A stretch of DNA of 64,000 nt from Dillenia suffruticosa (taxonomy: Eukaryota > Streptophyta > Magnoliopsida > Dilleniales > Dilleniaceae). The first letter of the stretch is position 1. The number at the start of each line of letters is the position of its first letter. This document shows, in pieces, positions 24,101-36,417 of this stretch. Where the stretch lies: the NCBI GenBank assembly GCA_033439265.1, contig JAVTVX010000010.1, forward strand, positions 3,162,001-3,226,000, read 5' to 3'. The translations under genes and the position numbers were made by a program. Under the pieces are notes generated by a model. The model did no database searches. It saw only the letters and a list, made by a program, of their open reading frames with translations, and was not told where the DNA came from.

Positions 24101-27010
24101 TCAGAAAAGGGAAAGGCATGGTTGTAGTAGTCATGGAATCATGTTTGCATGTCCTAATATTTTCAATTTTTTTAGTTCTTTTGTTGTAAACTACATAAAG
24201 CTGCACTTTTGCATTGATTGTTTTTCGAGTTCTGGTTTTCCCTCAACAAGGATGTTTCTTGTCAATGACATTGACAGGATGATGGCTATAACTTAAAGTA
24301 GATGGCATGATGTTGGTGAAAAATGGTTAGATACAATGAGAGGATGTAAAAGATGCTGATGATAGGGAGGATTTATTTTTAGTATGTGTTCAGATTAGGA
24401 ATTTTGGAGGAAAATGTGCTTCCTACATCCAGAACTTGTTAAAACGAAGAATGAATGTTGGAGAAATATCATCCCAAGCACTCAAAACTAATGGCAGAGT
24501 TGTGACTGGAATATGACAAGTGCAAAGATTGTAGTACAAAACAAAAAAGCCAGCTAGGCTTTCAACTCTTCTTACTTGTTCTCTTGTGCATATCAGAAGA
24601 GCTATAGAAGGGTATTCATGAAGATAATATGTAGATCAGCTGTAACATGAGAAGAGACTGAGTGGGTTTTAGTGAGCAATAACAGAGATTGCTGACTGAT
24701 GAAAGGAGTTTAAATTGAGTTGCCTATAGGAGCTAAGGGGATCTAATGTATGGTAGATACTTGTCGATGCTTATGTAGCCAATAAATTAGAAACTATTAA
24801 TGCTGGAAATAAGAGTATTATCCAATTTATGATTCTTGCATATTGAAAAGAGGCAATCCTTGTGTTGCTGCATTTACATCAAGATAAGATTACATGAACG
24901 TCATATTAAGTTATATTTGGATACTTTGAAAAAGCTAGAGGGCAATTCACATTAAGAGACTTCAATCAGCACAAAAGGGAAGATTGATGAAAATTTTAGC
25001 AAGTTAATGTTGAACAGTTAAACTGATTTGACAAAATGGGGAGAGTTCTGTGCTTTATGGATTTGGATGGTGAAACTGTTTGGATCTTGTATCTGCATCT
25101 ATACATTTACTAGTCTTATTGACCTGCATAGGATTATCTTATTGATTTATGGCCAAAAATACTTGTAAAGAAAGAGAATGAGTATAATTTCTCAATCTAG
25201 TAAAAGAAAATTGAAAAACTAATGTTTATATTATTCTAGTTTAAATAGGTAATGTCAAAATACCACTAATATGTTATTGTACCCCCCAAGTAGTTCACAT
25301 GGCATCTGGGAAGTTCGGATGTTGCTATATAACCCTCGAAAGATGCCCTGAATAATTTTTAGATTCATCTTAATATATTTGAAGCCTTATTTGTGCTGAG
25401 CAATCACAAAACTAGAATGCAAACTTGTTTTTCTTGTGACTGGAGCCTTTACTTGTGTATGCAAGGAGTACATGAAAAGCTCATTCTATGAAGCATTATT
25501 TAGATTTGCATTTCTATTGTGAAAGAACAATATCCTCTTTGTTCATGTTCCTGAACTTTTCAGGTTTATAACTGTTTCTTACACACACATATATATAGTT
25601 GACACGTGAATGGCAACTCCACGACCACTCATTGAACTCATTGACTTGGATGTCTAGAGCAGGAGGTAATTTTCAATCTACAGTTCTGGGTCAGTTTTGG
25701 TCCAAGCTGTTAGGCTTTCATGCCTTGCACATTCTTGAACGCTGAATAATTTTATGCACAGGATCATGCCAATAAATATATAAGAAGGTTGCAGATCAAA
25801 AGCCTCTCAAGGAAAAAATCAGGATGTAATTTTGGCCGCTTGCTTATATATTGCTTGTCAACAAGAGGAAAGCCACAAACGGTAAAAGGTGCAACACAAG
25901 TGTTTTAATGATGTCACATTTTGGGATCAATGTTTATCTGTATGCATCTTTAAACACTTGTATTCTACTAGAAATCTGCTCTGTTGCAAATGGAGCCACA
26001 AGGAAAGATATTGGTTGCGCAAGAAAGTACATTGTGAAACAACTGGAGGTAGAAATGGGGAAAATGGGAACCATTCATGCGGGAGATTTTCTTGTAAGTT
26101 AGATGACATTCTTGTTTGTTTTTAAATCCTATTCTCCAGCCTTGTTTCTTGCGTACTTTCAAGACTTGATTGAACTGGTCATTGATACCATTCCCTCCTG
26201 CAAATTTGTTGGGACGATTTTGTTCTCATCTTGGCATGTCCAACCAAGCTGTTAAAGCTGCCCAGGAAGCTGTCCAGAAATCTGAAGAGATCGATATAAG
26301 GTAGGTACTTTTCATAGTGTTTACAATAGCAAAAACCAATGTCCTAACTAAGAATTATGTGTGCTTTATATATACAACTGTTGGTGTTAAAAGTTCCATA
26401 CAACAGACCAGTTTAGTTTGAAAAAAGATATATTTTCATCAGGATTTTTCTCATGATGGTTTTGTTGATGTAGGTGGCAAATTGCTATGGCTGTTTCTCT
26501 ATATTAGTTCTCGCTATTTGATATCACAAAATATTGTTTAAATTTTCCAGAAGTAGAAGATTTTCCTAGTGGTAATTTGGGGCAACATCATTTTCATATG
26601 GATTGAATTGAAAGTCCCAAGTGATGGACTTCTAATTTTGTATGTGGGTTCAATTAAGTTGAAACAGAAACTGGGAGACAATTTTCTTAAATGGTTTCTT
26701 ATGCATGATTTTGCAGGAGGAGCCCGATTTCTGTGGCAGCAGTTGTGATTTACATGATAACTCAGCTCTTAGAAGACAAGAAACTCCTTAAATGTTTTTT
26801 CGACTCTGAATGGAGATCATTAAAGCCTTCAAGTTCAAGTTATATGACCTATGTTATACGTATTATATATAAATAAGTATATGCTGATAATTCATTCTGT
26901 AAAACCAGATATTTCACAGGCTACGGGGGTTGCAAAAGGGACAATCAGAAATCATACAAGGATCTATATCCATATGCTTCTAGGATAATACCGAGATTGT
27001 TTGCAAAGGA
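21134..27010 (+). pseudogene. TFIIB-like pseudogene with introns kept
   Basis: TFIIB bridges TBP-bound promoter DNA and RNA polymerase II. Recognisable exons are: 21134-21357 (SEWRNFSND...GGRTNPLLTDGGLSTIIS...GRWHNHGSNPERSL), 23556-23580 (LGLVATIK), 25762-25888, 25972-26093 ([22 protein letters not shown]), about 26212-26300 ([20 protein letters not shown]), 26717-26793 (SPISVAAVVIYMITQL) and 26909-26988 (ISQATGVAKGTIRN). Splice phases agree across most junctions, so this is a duplicated genomic copy and not a processed one. Damage: the N-terminal zinc ribbon is not seen upstream; exon 3 has compensating frameshifts; the acceptor before RFCSHLGM lacks AG; and a 1-base deletion after GTIRN shifts the frame and stops at 26986-26988, before the LYPYASRIIP-like segment and the usual end. 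Introns, especially 21358-23555 and 23581-25761, are long. It is possibly still transcribed. Confidence 0.85.
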
Positions 27011-27214
27011 AGAAAGAGTTCAGAAATCTTTATGTTCCTTTTTAAACTCCCACAACTCAAAAATTGGACATGGCAGGGCAGCTGTCGAGCCTAAAGATTT
27101 TCAGCATCATCAGCAAAATAAATATTGATTCCCATGCAAGTTTTGGTTGCTAGACTTGGTAATTTTTTGGTTGAACCATCACAGGAACATTATCACTGAA
27201 CTAGTTTTATGCCA

Positions 27215-27297
27215 TTTTTTTTGTTGCATAAGGATTCGAACCTGAGATCACCAGGTTGGAGGAGGGGGTTGTGACCACTAAGCTGTCCCCTGGGGAC
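27215..27297 (-). mobile_element. Short tRNA-derived SINE, copy 1
   Basis: Read on the minus strand it starts GGGGACAGCTTAGTGGTCAC (A-box-like), carries a B-box-like GGTTCGAATCC and ends in a short A run (T's at 27215-27222). It belongs to the same family as the plus-strand copy at 29808-29887. Confidence 0.7.
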
Positions 27298-27469
27298 TTT
27301 TATGCCCTTCCTAATTAGCTAAAGTGATCTCACTTCCAGCTTCATCCACACATCTGAATATAAGATCTCTGAAATCTGCTAAGATGGACTAATTGGGACT
27401 CAATGGGACATAATTTTTTCTTCCATGGTTCATACTGAGGAAGTTCCCTAGGAAATGATGGGGGTTCTA

Positions 27470-27940
27470 AGATAGTAATCAAAGTCAGACCTATAAATAT
27501 ACTTGTCTATTTTAAAATTATGGTTCAACAGTTCAATTGTTTGAATCACTGGTTCAATGCTATTAGTCTTTTATTATTATTTAAAAATATATATATAATT
27601 ATATGTATAAAAATATATATAATTATATTTTCAAGAATATGATACCAATCTAAATATTTATAAAAAGATAATATAACTATGTAAAAGAAAAAAAAAATAA
27701 AACTCCATAAATTCACATATTTCATTTTTCCAAAATCAAAATAGCAAACAGGAAAAGGTACGCAACACTTTTTATGCTTTTTTTTATTTTTTTTATATAC
27801 AAAATTTTGTTATTACCATTGAGTTGCAAAATAAAGATTAAAAATGGATTTTAATTGAAAATGTAAAACTTATGCAATTTCCTTAAAAATTGAAGGTTAA
27901 TATGGATCGGCAAAAACTTAGATTCAACCATAGGTTCTTA
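27470..27940. other. AT-rich repeat-like DNA
   Basis: Contains GGTTCAACAGTTCAATTG and TGGTTCAATG words near 27521-27560, followed by AT-rich DNA. It is similar in style to 7940-8050. Not classified and no gene seen. Confidence 0.3.
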
Positions 27941-27944
27941 GGGA

Positions 27945-28440
27945 TCAATTGTATTCTATAACAGATTTAAAGAGTTAAGAAGTTCAAAGGCAAGGCTAGG
28001 AAGGAAATGCAGTTAGTAGTTGTGTCTTGTCCTATAGTTGTTGAGTTAGTTACATCAATTCATTGTCTTGTAACTAATCCAACGAAAAATAGTTAAGCAC
28101 AATTAGAGCAATTAGTATTGTTAAGAAGGAAACATTCTATAGAGCATGTAAGAGAAGTAAGAGAAGTAATGAAAGGCCATTGTTGTTTCGTGTATCAAAC
28201 CGTCCTCTCTCTTTCTCTCTTTCTCTTCCTCACTTCTTCTCCTTATCTCTCTTTCTTTCTCTCTCTATATCTCTCCACATCTCTCTCACTCTTCTTTACC
28301 AACCTTCTTTTGACATAAATTCGAAAATCTCACAAACTGCATCCTTAAAAGTACTCAGAAGAACATTCATTTCATCTGCCCTTGTCGACCTGCTTTGCTT
28401 CTTCAAGTCGACATCCCCCACACAAGGTGTTACACATTCA
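27945..28440 (+). repeat. Possible LTR fragment (fossil)
   Basis: The stretch has an LTR-like leader with a CT-rich patch (28200-28300) and ends ...TTACACATTCA. A TGGTACTATGCATGAAC that resembles a degenerate initiator-Met primer-binding site follows. No matching second LTR was found in the window. The family is undetermined and the element is broken. Confidence 0.35.
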
Positions 28441-28802
28441 TGGTACTATGCATGAACCGATGCTTTTTTCTTATGGGTCGTAGATTGACTCGTTCGATTG
28501 GCAGGTCAGTTCGGGCGATAACTATGTTTTCAAGTCTAACGTTATCTCATTAGCTTTATTTTTTTGATTGTAAGGGCAAGAAACAATTGGCCCAATTTGC
28601 CAAAGATTATGAATGGGACAAGAGTTTGTTTTTCAAAAATGGTATATTTAGACAGTGATAGCAGCAATCCATGGATACTTGCATTTTCTGGCAGCCCACA
28701 AAATCTCCCTGGATTTATTATTATTGAGGGGCCGAATCCTTAGCTTGGGGACATGAGTTTAGTGATGAAATTTTGTCAGAAAATCGAGAGCTTGATTCCC
28801 GA

Positions 28803-28877
28803 TCAGTTGGCCTAATTGATAAGGCACTAAATCTCTTAATCAAATTTTGAATTCAAAATTTGAAAATAAAAAAAAAA
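28803..28877 (+). mobile_element. tRNA-derived SINE-like copy
   Basis: TTGGCCTAATTGATAAGG looks like an A box and TTTTGAATTCAAAA sits at the B-box distance. An A-rich tail follows. Similar short copies lie near 50784-50850 and, more diverged, near 43240 and 55290. Confidence 0.55.
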
Positions 28878-29807
28878 CACTATATTAAAAAAACTCTTGC
28901 TAAATTAGATTCGACAATATTTAAATTGAATTAATTAAAATATAATTTTAAATACCGATAAATCGACAAATTTGCTTCATCAATAGTGAAATAGTGATTC
29001 TCAAAGTAATCGTTAGTCTCTCTGGAGCACCCATTAATTGGTGTCTGTTTCACAAACAATCACATCGTATGAATCAATTTTATGTAGACATACAGGCAAA
29101 GGAGAACAAAAACACTTGGCCATCCTAGTGTAAGTAGATCTCAGAAGACATATAAGAAAAAGAATAGAGAGAGAGAGTAGTTGTTATTGTTGTTGTTATG
29201 CTCAACAAAAAGGAAGAAAATATCAATGTAACTCTCTTTTAAGTTCTATACTTATTTGTGCTCACAAACTTGCAAGGTGCAGTGAAATAACAAACATGGA
29301 TCAAGATTTTTAGTTTTTGAAACGCTCCCATACAATAAATTGAACTTCCTAAGTTCAATTTTACTCTTAAAAAGAAAAACCAAATGACAAACATTGCGGA
29401 GTTGAGGGTTTACAAAGGCGGTTGGGCTATACGATTCATTTGATTCTCACGTGCCCAGACAGGTTTACATCATACCATAGTTGCTAAAATTACTACTAAT
29501 AATTCTTAAAAATAAAAATTAGTGCAACCAAGAATTTGGTTTCCTGTTTGGATGCGGCAAGTGCAAACCTAAACCTCAGAAAGAGGAATAGGAAAGTGAA
29601 TCTTAAATCAAAGAAACTTTCCTTCCCAGCTTGATGTTCATATGGAGCTCAGAATACAAGCAAAGATGGAAAAATCTTCTTTGTCATTTTAGTAGTGCCA
29701 CAGTCATTGGATTTATTTTAAGTTTGGGAAAAACGTACATAAGAGACCCATGAACATTAATACAAACAGCCAAACCACGTAGAATACCAAAAAGCTTTTG
29801 TTGTTAC

Positions 29808-29887
29808 GAGTGGACAGCTTAGTAGTCACAATTTCTCTCTTTCAATTCGGAGATCTTAGATTGAAATCTCTGTGTAACAAAAAAAAA
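29808..29887 (+). mobile_element. Short tRNA-derived SINE, copy 2
   Basis: GTGGACAGCTTAGTAGTCAC, then GATCTTAGATTGAAATCTC at the B-box position, then an A run. It is the same family as the minus-strand copy at 27215-27297 and is diverged from it. Confidence 0.65.
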
Positions 29888-30243
29888 TACCAAAACAGGG
29901 TCAACATGCCATATTGATTAAATAATAACATTAATACAAAAAGTTCTGATTTTATCTTTTAAGAAAAATTAATATTGAATATCAATTATTATCTTATTTT
30001 TTAAAAGGATCGCAAATTTTACTTGGTTTTTGTCGGTATAACTTAAAAAAAAAAACCAAACAAAATAAAAACAAAAATTTATTAATTTTATAATTTCTTG
30101 ATGAAATTACATATTTTTATAAGTTTTTCATAGAGAAATATTAGAAATAAAATAAAGTTAAAATTTAATTATATAATAGCAAATTTTATAATTTTATAAT
30201 AGCAGATTTTATAATTTGTTAATAAAATTACATTTTATTTTGT

Positions 30244-31027
30244 TGATAGATGGCCCAACAATCTATAATCATGAGGCCCAAAGGCTACCAAGTCCATTCG
30301 AGCATAACCATAAAGTCACAAACCACCAAGGGGTCTCTCAGTAAGCACAAAGAATGACCGAATTCAAACACTCTCGGCCAATGCTCAATCGAACATTCTC
30401 GCTTAAGTTTCTTGACCATTACTCAATTAAACCCTCTCAGTTACTACTAAGTGGTCTCTCACCAAGAAACGTTTCCTCCAAACAAATCAAGATCATGATC
30501 ATTTAAAATTTAAATTTCCCCTAATCTTAGAAGTAATCTTGCTTAATAAAAAAGAAAATTTTCGTGACAACTTAAACTTTTCTTAATATCGTAGAATCTT
30601 AAATCTTCTAAGGATCTTTGACCACGATCCTTGTAATCTTGAGGGATCTTCAGTGATCTATCCAAAAGATAACCAGGATTTTTATACCCCTAAACAAGAG
30701 ATTTATCATACATGCATATGCTATATATATTGAATAGAAATGATTCACAAGGTACATTCTGTACACATTACATACACACATTATACAGAGGTTATACAGC
30801 ATTAATCTAAGATTTTGTTCAGTCAGTTCTCTCTTTCTCTCTTACTTCTGTTTTTGACTTAAGCGTCAAAATTTCTTCTGTTGAAGTGTCAGAATTTCTT
30901 CCATCGGACCACTTTCAGTGGGTATTTGCATATCTTTCCTTTCACAAAGGTCCAAAAGCCACATCAACACCACTTCCCCGTTCAAGTTAGTAGAGTAATT
31001 TTTCTATGGAGCAAACCCACCTTAACA
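30244..31027 (+). repeat. Left LTR of fossil B
   Basis: Starts TGATAGATGGCCCAACA and ends CACCTTAACA. It aligns with 34806-35765 through GGGGTCTCTC, TCTCACCAAG/TCCCACCAAG, AAGATCATGATCAT and the TCACAAAGG...CACATCAACAC block. Confidence 0.75.
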
Positions 31028-31734
31028 GATTAACGCTGTCCGTAAAAACTGATTAACCATTTAGTCAAATATACTTCACGACACATTCTACTCCTCTCCT
31101 ACCACCGTGTTGACAAAGAGGAGCAGAATTAATGACTCTAGAGCTATGCATGAGGTAGGTAAACGAACAACTAATCCCTTAGAGCCTCCGCTGCCAACAG
31201 CCTTGGCTCATCAAGGGAGAACTCCCTCAGCACAACTCTTACCATGCATGCCAAGAAGGAGCCAAAGAGAAAAGGATCGATGATTGGTTTCGACAACGAT
31301 GACCTAGTGGGAGTCGACCAGAGTCGACATGACTTGCTAGTCATCACTGCCAAGATAGGCTAGTACATCAAGAAAAAGGGTCTTCATCGACCAAGGGACG
31401 AGTTGCAATCTCTGTAATTGGGATGTCTTCCAGCAGATGGGGTTCAATTGAGTACATCTTCAACTCCAGTTCGGGGGGCAAACTCGTACCAAACTAGGAA
31501 GGCACATATTGAGTGTGCTTGATAGTTTGCCACTTATACGGTTCTACCATATCCAAAATATGGAATTTAGATAATCTATGTGTCTACTATTAATAATTTC
31601 TATTACTCCCCTAGTTTCAACATTAGTCATCTCATAATTTGTCAACAACAACATTATTCTCCTTTTTACATAAAGTGATCTATTTAATAAGTTATGAACG
31701 ATTCTGGCTCTAGTATTCGCAAGCCTCTAGTCTA

Positions 31735-32430
31735 TCACTCTCTCTTTATCTCTTGTTGACCCACTCTATTGGCTTCGAGTCTCTTAATATGCCTTATATT
31801 GGTCCCAGCACCTAACCAGATTAGTACACCCACTCTTTTGGATTCATGCCATATATGAATTCTGCACTCGCTCTCTTAGCTCCTCGCCTTTTAACGTGCC
31901 TCATACAGATCCTAGCACCTGACCGGGTTGGCATACCCACTCTCTTGGCTCCACACCACATACGAGTTCCGCACCCACTGTCTCGGGTCTACATCTCTTA
32001 ACGTGTCTCATACAAGTCCTAGCACCCGAGTGGGTTGACATACTTGCTCTTTTGGCTTTGAGCCACATACGCATTCTGTACCCATTCTCTCAACTCCATA
32101 CGTCTTAATATGCCTCATATGGGTTCCAACACCCGACTGAGTTGACATACCTATTCTCTTGGTTCCGAGCCACCTACGGGTTCCGCATCCATTCTCTTGA
32201 CTCTGTACCTCCCAACATGCTTTATACGGTTCTAAGCACCCAACCGTGTTGGCATATCCATGATTCCGCGCCACATACAAGTTCCGCATCCACTCCCTCA
32301 ACTCCGCACCTCTCAAAGTGCTTCATATGGCTCTCAACACCCAACCGAGTTGGCACACCCACTCTCTTGGCTTCACGCAAGATACGGGTTCAATACCGAC
32401 TCTCTCAGTTCTGTGTCCCATACAGGTACT
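31735..32430. repeat. Tandem array of about 107-bp units inside fossil B
   Basis: The anchor word (A/C)(A/G)CACC within CCTAGCACCCGACCGGGTTGG recurs at 31807, 31914, 32021, 32128, 32235 and 32336. The spacings are 107, 107, 107, 107 and 101 bases, giving about six and a half units. Each unit also holds CCACTCTCTTGGCTC, CACATACGGGTTCCGCA and CTTAACGTGCCTCATA-like words. Units differ by roughly a fifth of positions by eye. A short similar scrap (ACACTCTCTCGGCTTTAATAC) lies near 33713. Confidence 0.85.
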
Positions 32431-32559
32431 TACATACAAGCAAGATCCAACTCCCACTCTCTCGATCACCACACCTCACGAGTGATACACGATTTTGCTA
32501 TCACAATTTCGGGTAATTATATCTTAGTCGAGTGTTATGTGTAGTATGAGCAAGTGTCG

Positions 32560-34805
32560 TTCTTACGAGAATATTTTATACTACCAACTATAACCTACCC
32601 TATTTAAATTAGAAAAATCAAATCTCATATATAAAAATATTAAACGAACTTAAATCAATGGATAAAAATTCTAAAATATCAATTTCATATATTTTTAATC
32701 TTTCACGTAGTTGAATCTGTTCAAATCTGTTAAGTTTATCAATTAAAAAATTATTATTGATGATGACAAAATTTTTCAAGATTAGATTCACCCAATGGTT
32801 ATACAATGAAATCTTAATTCGACTAACCTCGATCTCGTAACACTATGTAGATTTTATTATATTGGACTAATCTCTTATAATTATATTGGTAATACAGACA
32901 TTCAATCTCAAATTATCAAAATATAGATACCTATACATTTGAAACATTAAGATCAATAATAATAATCACGTCAATAAAGATTAAAGGGAAAGAAATAAAC
33001 TCAAATCATACTATTAATCAAATAACAAAATATATTGAGAGCTAAAAACAAGAATTAGCAAGACATAATAAAGAATATCAAGAAACTCGTGTAGAGAGAA
33101 TGTTGTAGGTTTCTGTCTTGGGGATGCCCTCTTATTTATAGGACTAAAACTCAAAGTCATGGAATTTTAGAAACTTTGTGCTATTGTTTGATTTAGAGAG
33201 TTGTTATTGTTGTGCTAAGTATTATCTTCTGTTTTCTTTAGAATTTGGAAACTTCCTCTTAATCCTTAAACTTGAAAACTATTGGAGTTTTAGTAACTTT
33301 ATCCCTTAAATCTCTCATTGGATAAGGTCAAGTAGTTGCTATCTTTAATAGGGACTTGTCTTTTCAGTATTGTAGCAATTTCGACTCAATTTTCAGATAA
33401 ATTCTAGTCTGAATTAACTTCTGAATTCTTTGCAAGATTTGTGGATCTTGAAGTATAGTTTCCATCCCAACAAGAATCACCTCAATCAGACATTGAGTAG
33501 AAAGTTATACCCAAAATATAACTACTATCTATCCAGTTTGAAATTCCTTAAATAACCCTAATACTTCCTAAATCAAAACTCATCGAATTAATTAGTGTAA
33601 TATCATGAAATAAGGCCTAAAATACTCCTAAAATTCATAAATAAAGACAAATAATATAATTTAATTGTATAAAAATATTGATATCAATGAGCTATAACAC
33701 CATTTTAGTACACACTCTCTCGGCTTTAATACTTGATGAGGGTTCTAACACCTCTCTCAGCTATAACACACCCAAAGATAACTCAGAACTCAAATTATCC
33801 TGTTTCAACATACGATTGATAAGGTAGCAAAAATATGACAATGGCAAGAAAGCAAACTCTCAACATGTTTGTTCATTCAAATTCTTATATACTATACATA
33901 TGGAGAAGACAAAGTTCATACAAGTTAGGGCAAGGTATATAAGAATAGAGTACATTGTTGAAAAGATAGAAATACATGACACATAGAAAACAAAGTATAT
34001 AGACAAGAAGACTACAAGGAGAAAGGAGGGCTATTCCACTCCTACAACAAATGATAAGCAACTCAGAACCTAGCGTCGCTCCCCTCCGTTTCACCGACTA
34101 GGTTCGTCCTACAAATCTTTAATTTTTCCTTCCTTCATTCCTTCGCTCCTTATGACTGGATTCATCTACAATGCAATTGTAAAACACTTGCAAACCTTTA
34201 GCAATCAAATTATACGACCCAAAAACCCAGGAATAAGAGTGAAAACATTCCCACTTTACAAATCCATTTGCATTGTCTTGGTCATATGCCTCTCCAGCAG
34301 CTCAGCTGCCAAATCAAATCTCTTATTATCCCTATTCTCACATTCCCACCTTCCACACCTTATGGGTAATCGTGACCAAGAACTATCATCCATCCGCATC
34401 CTTCTTTGTCTTCTTCCAAAATGAAAAAATTATGTGTTTGAGGATTCTCAGCCAAAGCTTTCTGAAGCTCCGCAGCTTCTTCTCTGTCATCGTACTCCTA
34501 ATTTGCATGACATTGTGGTGATTTAGAACCCCTCGCCACCTTTATTTATCACAAACTTCGCCACTGATCCATAAAACCTAACCTCCAAATTTCCCTCTCA
34601 ACAAATAAACTGATGAAACTATATCAAGTGCTCTTCACAATTTATAACAGTAGAAAGTGTATCGAACACAATTTGCAAAAGTCGAAATGGAATATTTTGC
34701 ATATAATGCTCCACCTTCCTGACCTTTCTAATTTCCCAATTCTTGCCTCAATAATTCTGCTCCTAATGCCACTTTTTCAAAATAGCATTTGAAGAGGGGG
34801 ATAAA
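32560..34805. other. Interior of fossil B, mostly unassigned
   Basis: AT-rich DNA without a clear gene. On the minus strand around 34380-34500 a short peptide (REEAAELQKALAENPQTHNF) looks like real coding sequence, not chance, but I do not recognise the family. Confidence 0.35.
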
Positions 34806-35577
34806 TGATAGTATATGACCCGACAGTCCATAACTATGAGGCTCAGAGACTACCAAGTCCACTAATCATAATCACAAAATCCACAAACCATCAAGGGGTC
34901 TCTAGGTAAGCACCCAAAATGACTGAGCTAGAATACTTTCGACTACTACTTTGTCAAAACTCTCACTTAAGTTTCCCGACCACTGTTTGGTTAAACTCTC
35001 TCGGTTACTACCGAGTGGTCTCCCACCAAGTAACGATGTTGCCAAACAAATTAAGATCATGATCATCCAATATTTGGATTTTCTCTAATCTCGAAAATAA
35101 TCTCATCCAACCAACGTGGGTTGGTTCAACTGAATATGGGGTTAAATACCCTTAAGCATGACCGAGTTTTGACTCCCGTTGGGAGTATCGGACCCTCATG
35201 TGTATGGAGTGTTCCCATTGGGAGATCCGTCTCCGAAAGGAGCCACTATAGCGATCGGTCCGGATTAGTCAAAGTAGAGCTCCGGATACTGGGCGATGTC
35301 CAAGACATGGTACCAAAAAAAAATAATAATAATAATTTCATGTGATCCTAAATCTCCTAAGAATCTCTAACCACAGTACTTGTAATTTCGGGAGATCTAA
35401 AACGATCTTTCTATAAGATAACTAAAGTTTTTATACCCTTAAGCAAGAGACTTGCCATGTATTGATAAACTATATATATTGAACAGAGGCGACCTACCAA
35501 GTATATTCTCTATACATTACATGCACACATCATACAAGACTATACATAACTAATTTAAGACTCTTCTCAGTCTGTTT

Positions 35578-35608
<31 letters not shown>

Positions 35609-35765
35609 TCTTTCTAACTTGAGCGTTAGATATTTCTCAGTCAGATCACCTCTAGTAGGTATTTGCAGGTCTTTCCATTCACAAAGGCCCAGAAGTCACA
35701 TCAACACTAGTTTCCCGTTTGAGTTAATGGAGCAATTTATGTATAAAACAAATTTACCTCCAGCA
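34806..35765 (+). repeat. Right LTR of fossil B, with SINE insertion
   Basis: The homologue of 30244-31027. It is longer mainly because of the SINE at 35107-35337, and it carries a (CT)n tract at 35579-35603. Ends CTCCAGCA. Confidence 0.75.
35107..35337 (+). mobile_element. tRNA-derived SINE inserted in the right LTR of fossil B
   Basis: The element of about 230 bp has an A-box-like GTTGGTTCAACTGA, a B-box-like GAGTTTTGACTCCC and a tail of A9 plus (TAA)n. The GTTGGGAGTATCGGACCC body is GC-richer than the surroundings. It is absent from the same place in the left LTR (about 30545), which confirms insertion. The family was not named with certainty. Confidence 0.7.
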
Positions 35766-36224
35766 TATTCAAATGCCCTAAAATAAAATGACGAAACAAT
35801 AGATAATATATTCATATATAAACAAATAAAATACATCTTTAAATTACTTAAAACGTACACAAATAATTAAATATTAACTAAATTAATTAAAATAGAAGAG
35901 TGCAACCATGGTTAACTGAAATTGTCCTTTACGATCATGCAAGCTCAATATTAATGACAACATTAGGAGGTAAGACCAGGGGACTTGATTATAGGGAAAT
36001 ATGATGAGAGAAATTAGTTTAAAGAATTTTCTACAAACTTGGGGGTATGGGTCTGCAAAGCAAGGTGTCAAAAATTTATTTTTAGTGACCAAATTGTCTC
36101 ATGTATCCTAAGTGTTAGAAGAGAACATACTCAAAGAATAATTTTGCCCTACCTTTCGATAATTTACGGTCCACTATATATAGAGACTTACAAGAATATA
36201 TATATATACATAATACATGGCTAA
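35766..36224. other. AT-rich spacer, no gene seen
   Basis: AT-rich DNA between fossil B and the CACTA element, with no recognisable feature beyond short AT runs. Confidence 0.5.
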
Positions 36225-36417
36225 ATATACTACAAGAAAATATGTCATCAACGATAAAAAATTACCGATGAAAAAAAATCCGTCAGCAATAGTGATAGAT
36301 TTGTGACGGATTAATATCGAATAAAATATTAAGAGATTTACAACAAAAACTTTTAACCGAAATATTTCCATCACTATAGTGGTCTACCGTAAAAAATAAA
36401 AAATAAAGAAAAGAATT

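Larger units (their letters stand above)
30244..35765 (+). mobile_element. Ty3/gypsy-like LTR retrotransposon fossil B
   Basis: Two related LTRs (30244-31027 and 34806-35765) enclose about 3.8 kb. A short internal piece near 31260-31370 resembles a gypsy retropepsin (FDNDDLVGV...LLVITAKI type). Most of the interior is not coding and includes a 107-bp tandem array. By eye about one position in four to five differs between the LTRs, so it is old. It is broken, with many breaks. No matching flanking duplication was found. Confidence 0.7.

Noticed and set aside
31735-32430. Possible CRISPR-like repeat array
   Set aside because: Units are contiguous and degenerate with no unique spacers, and the window is plant nuclear DNA.
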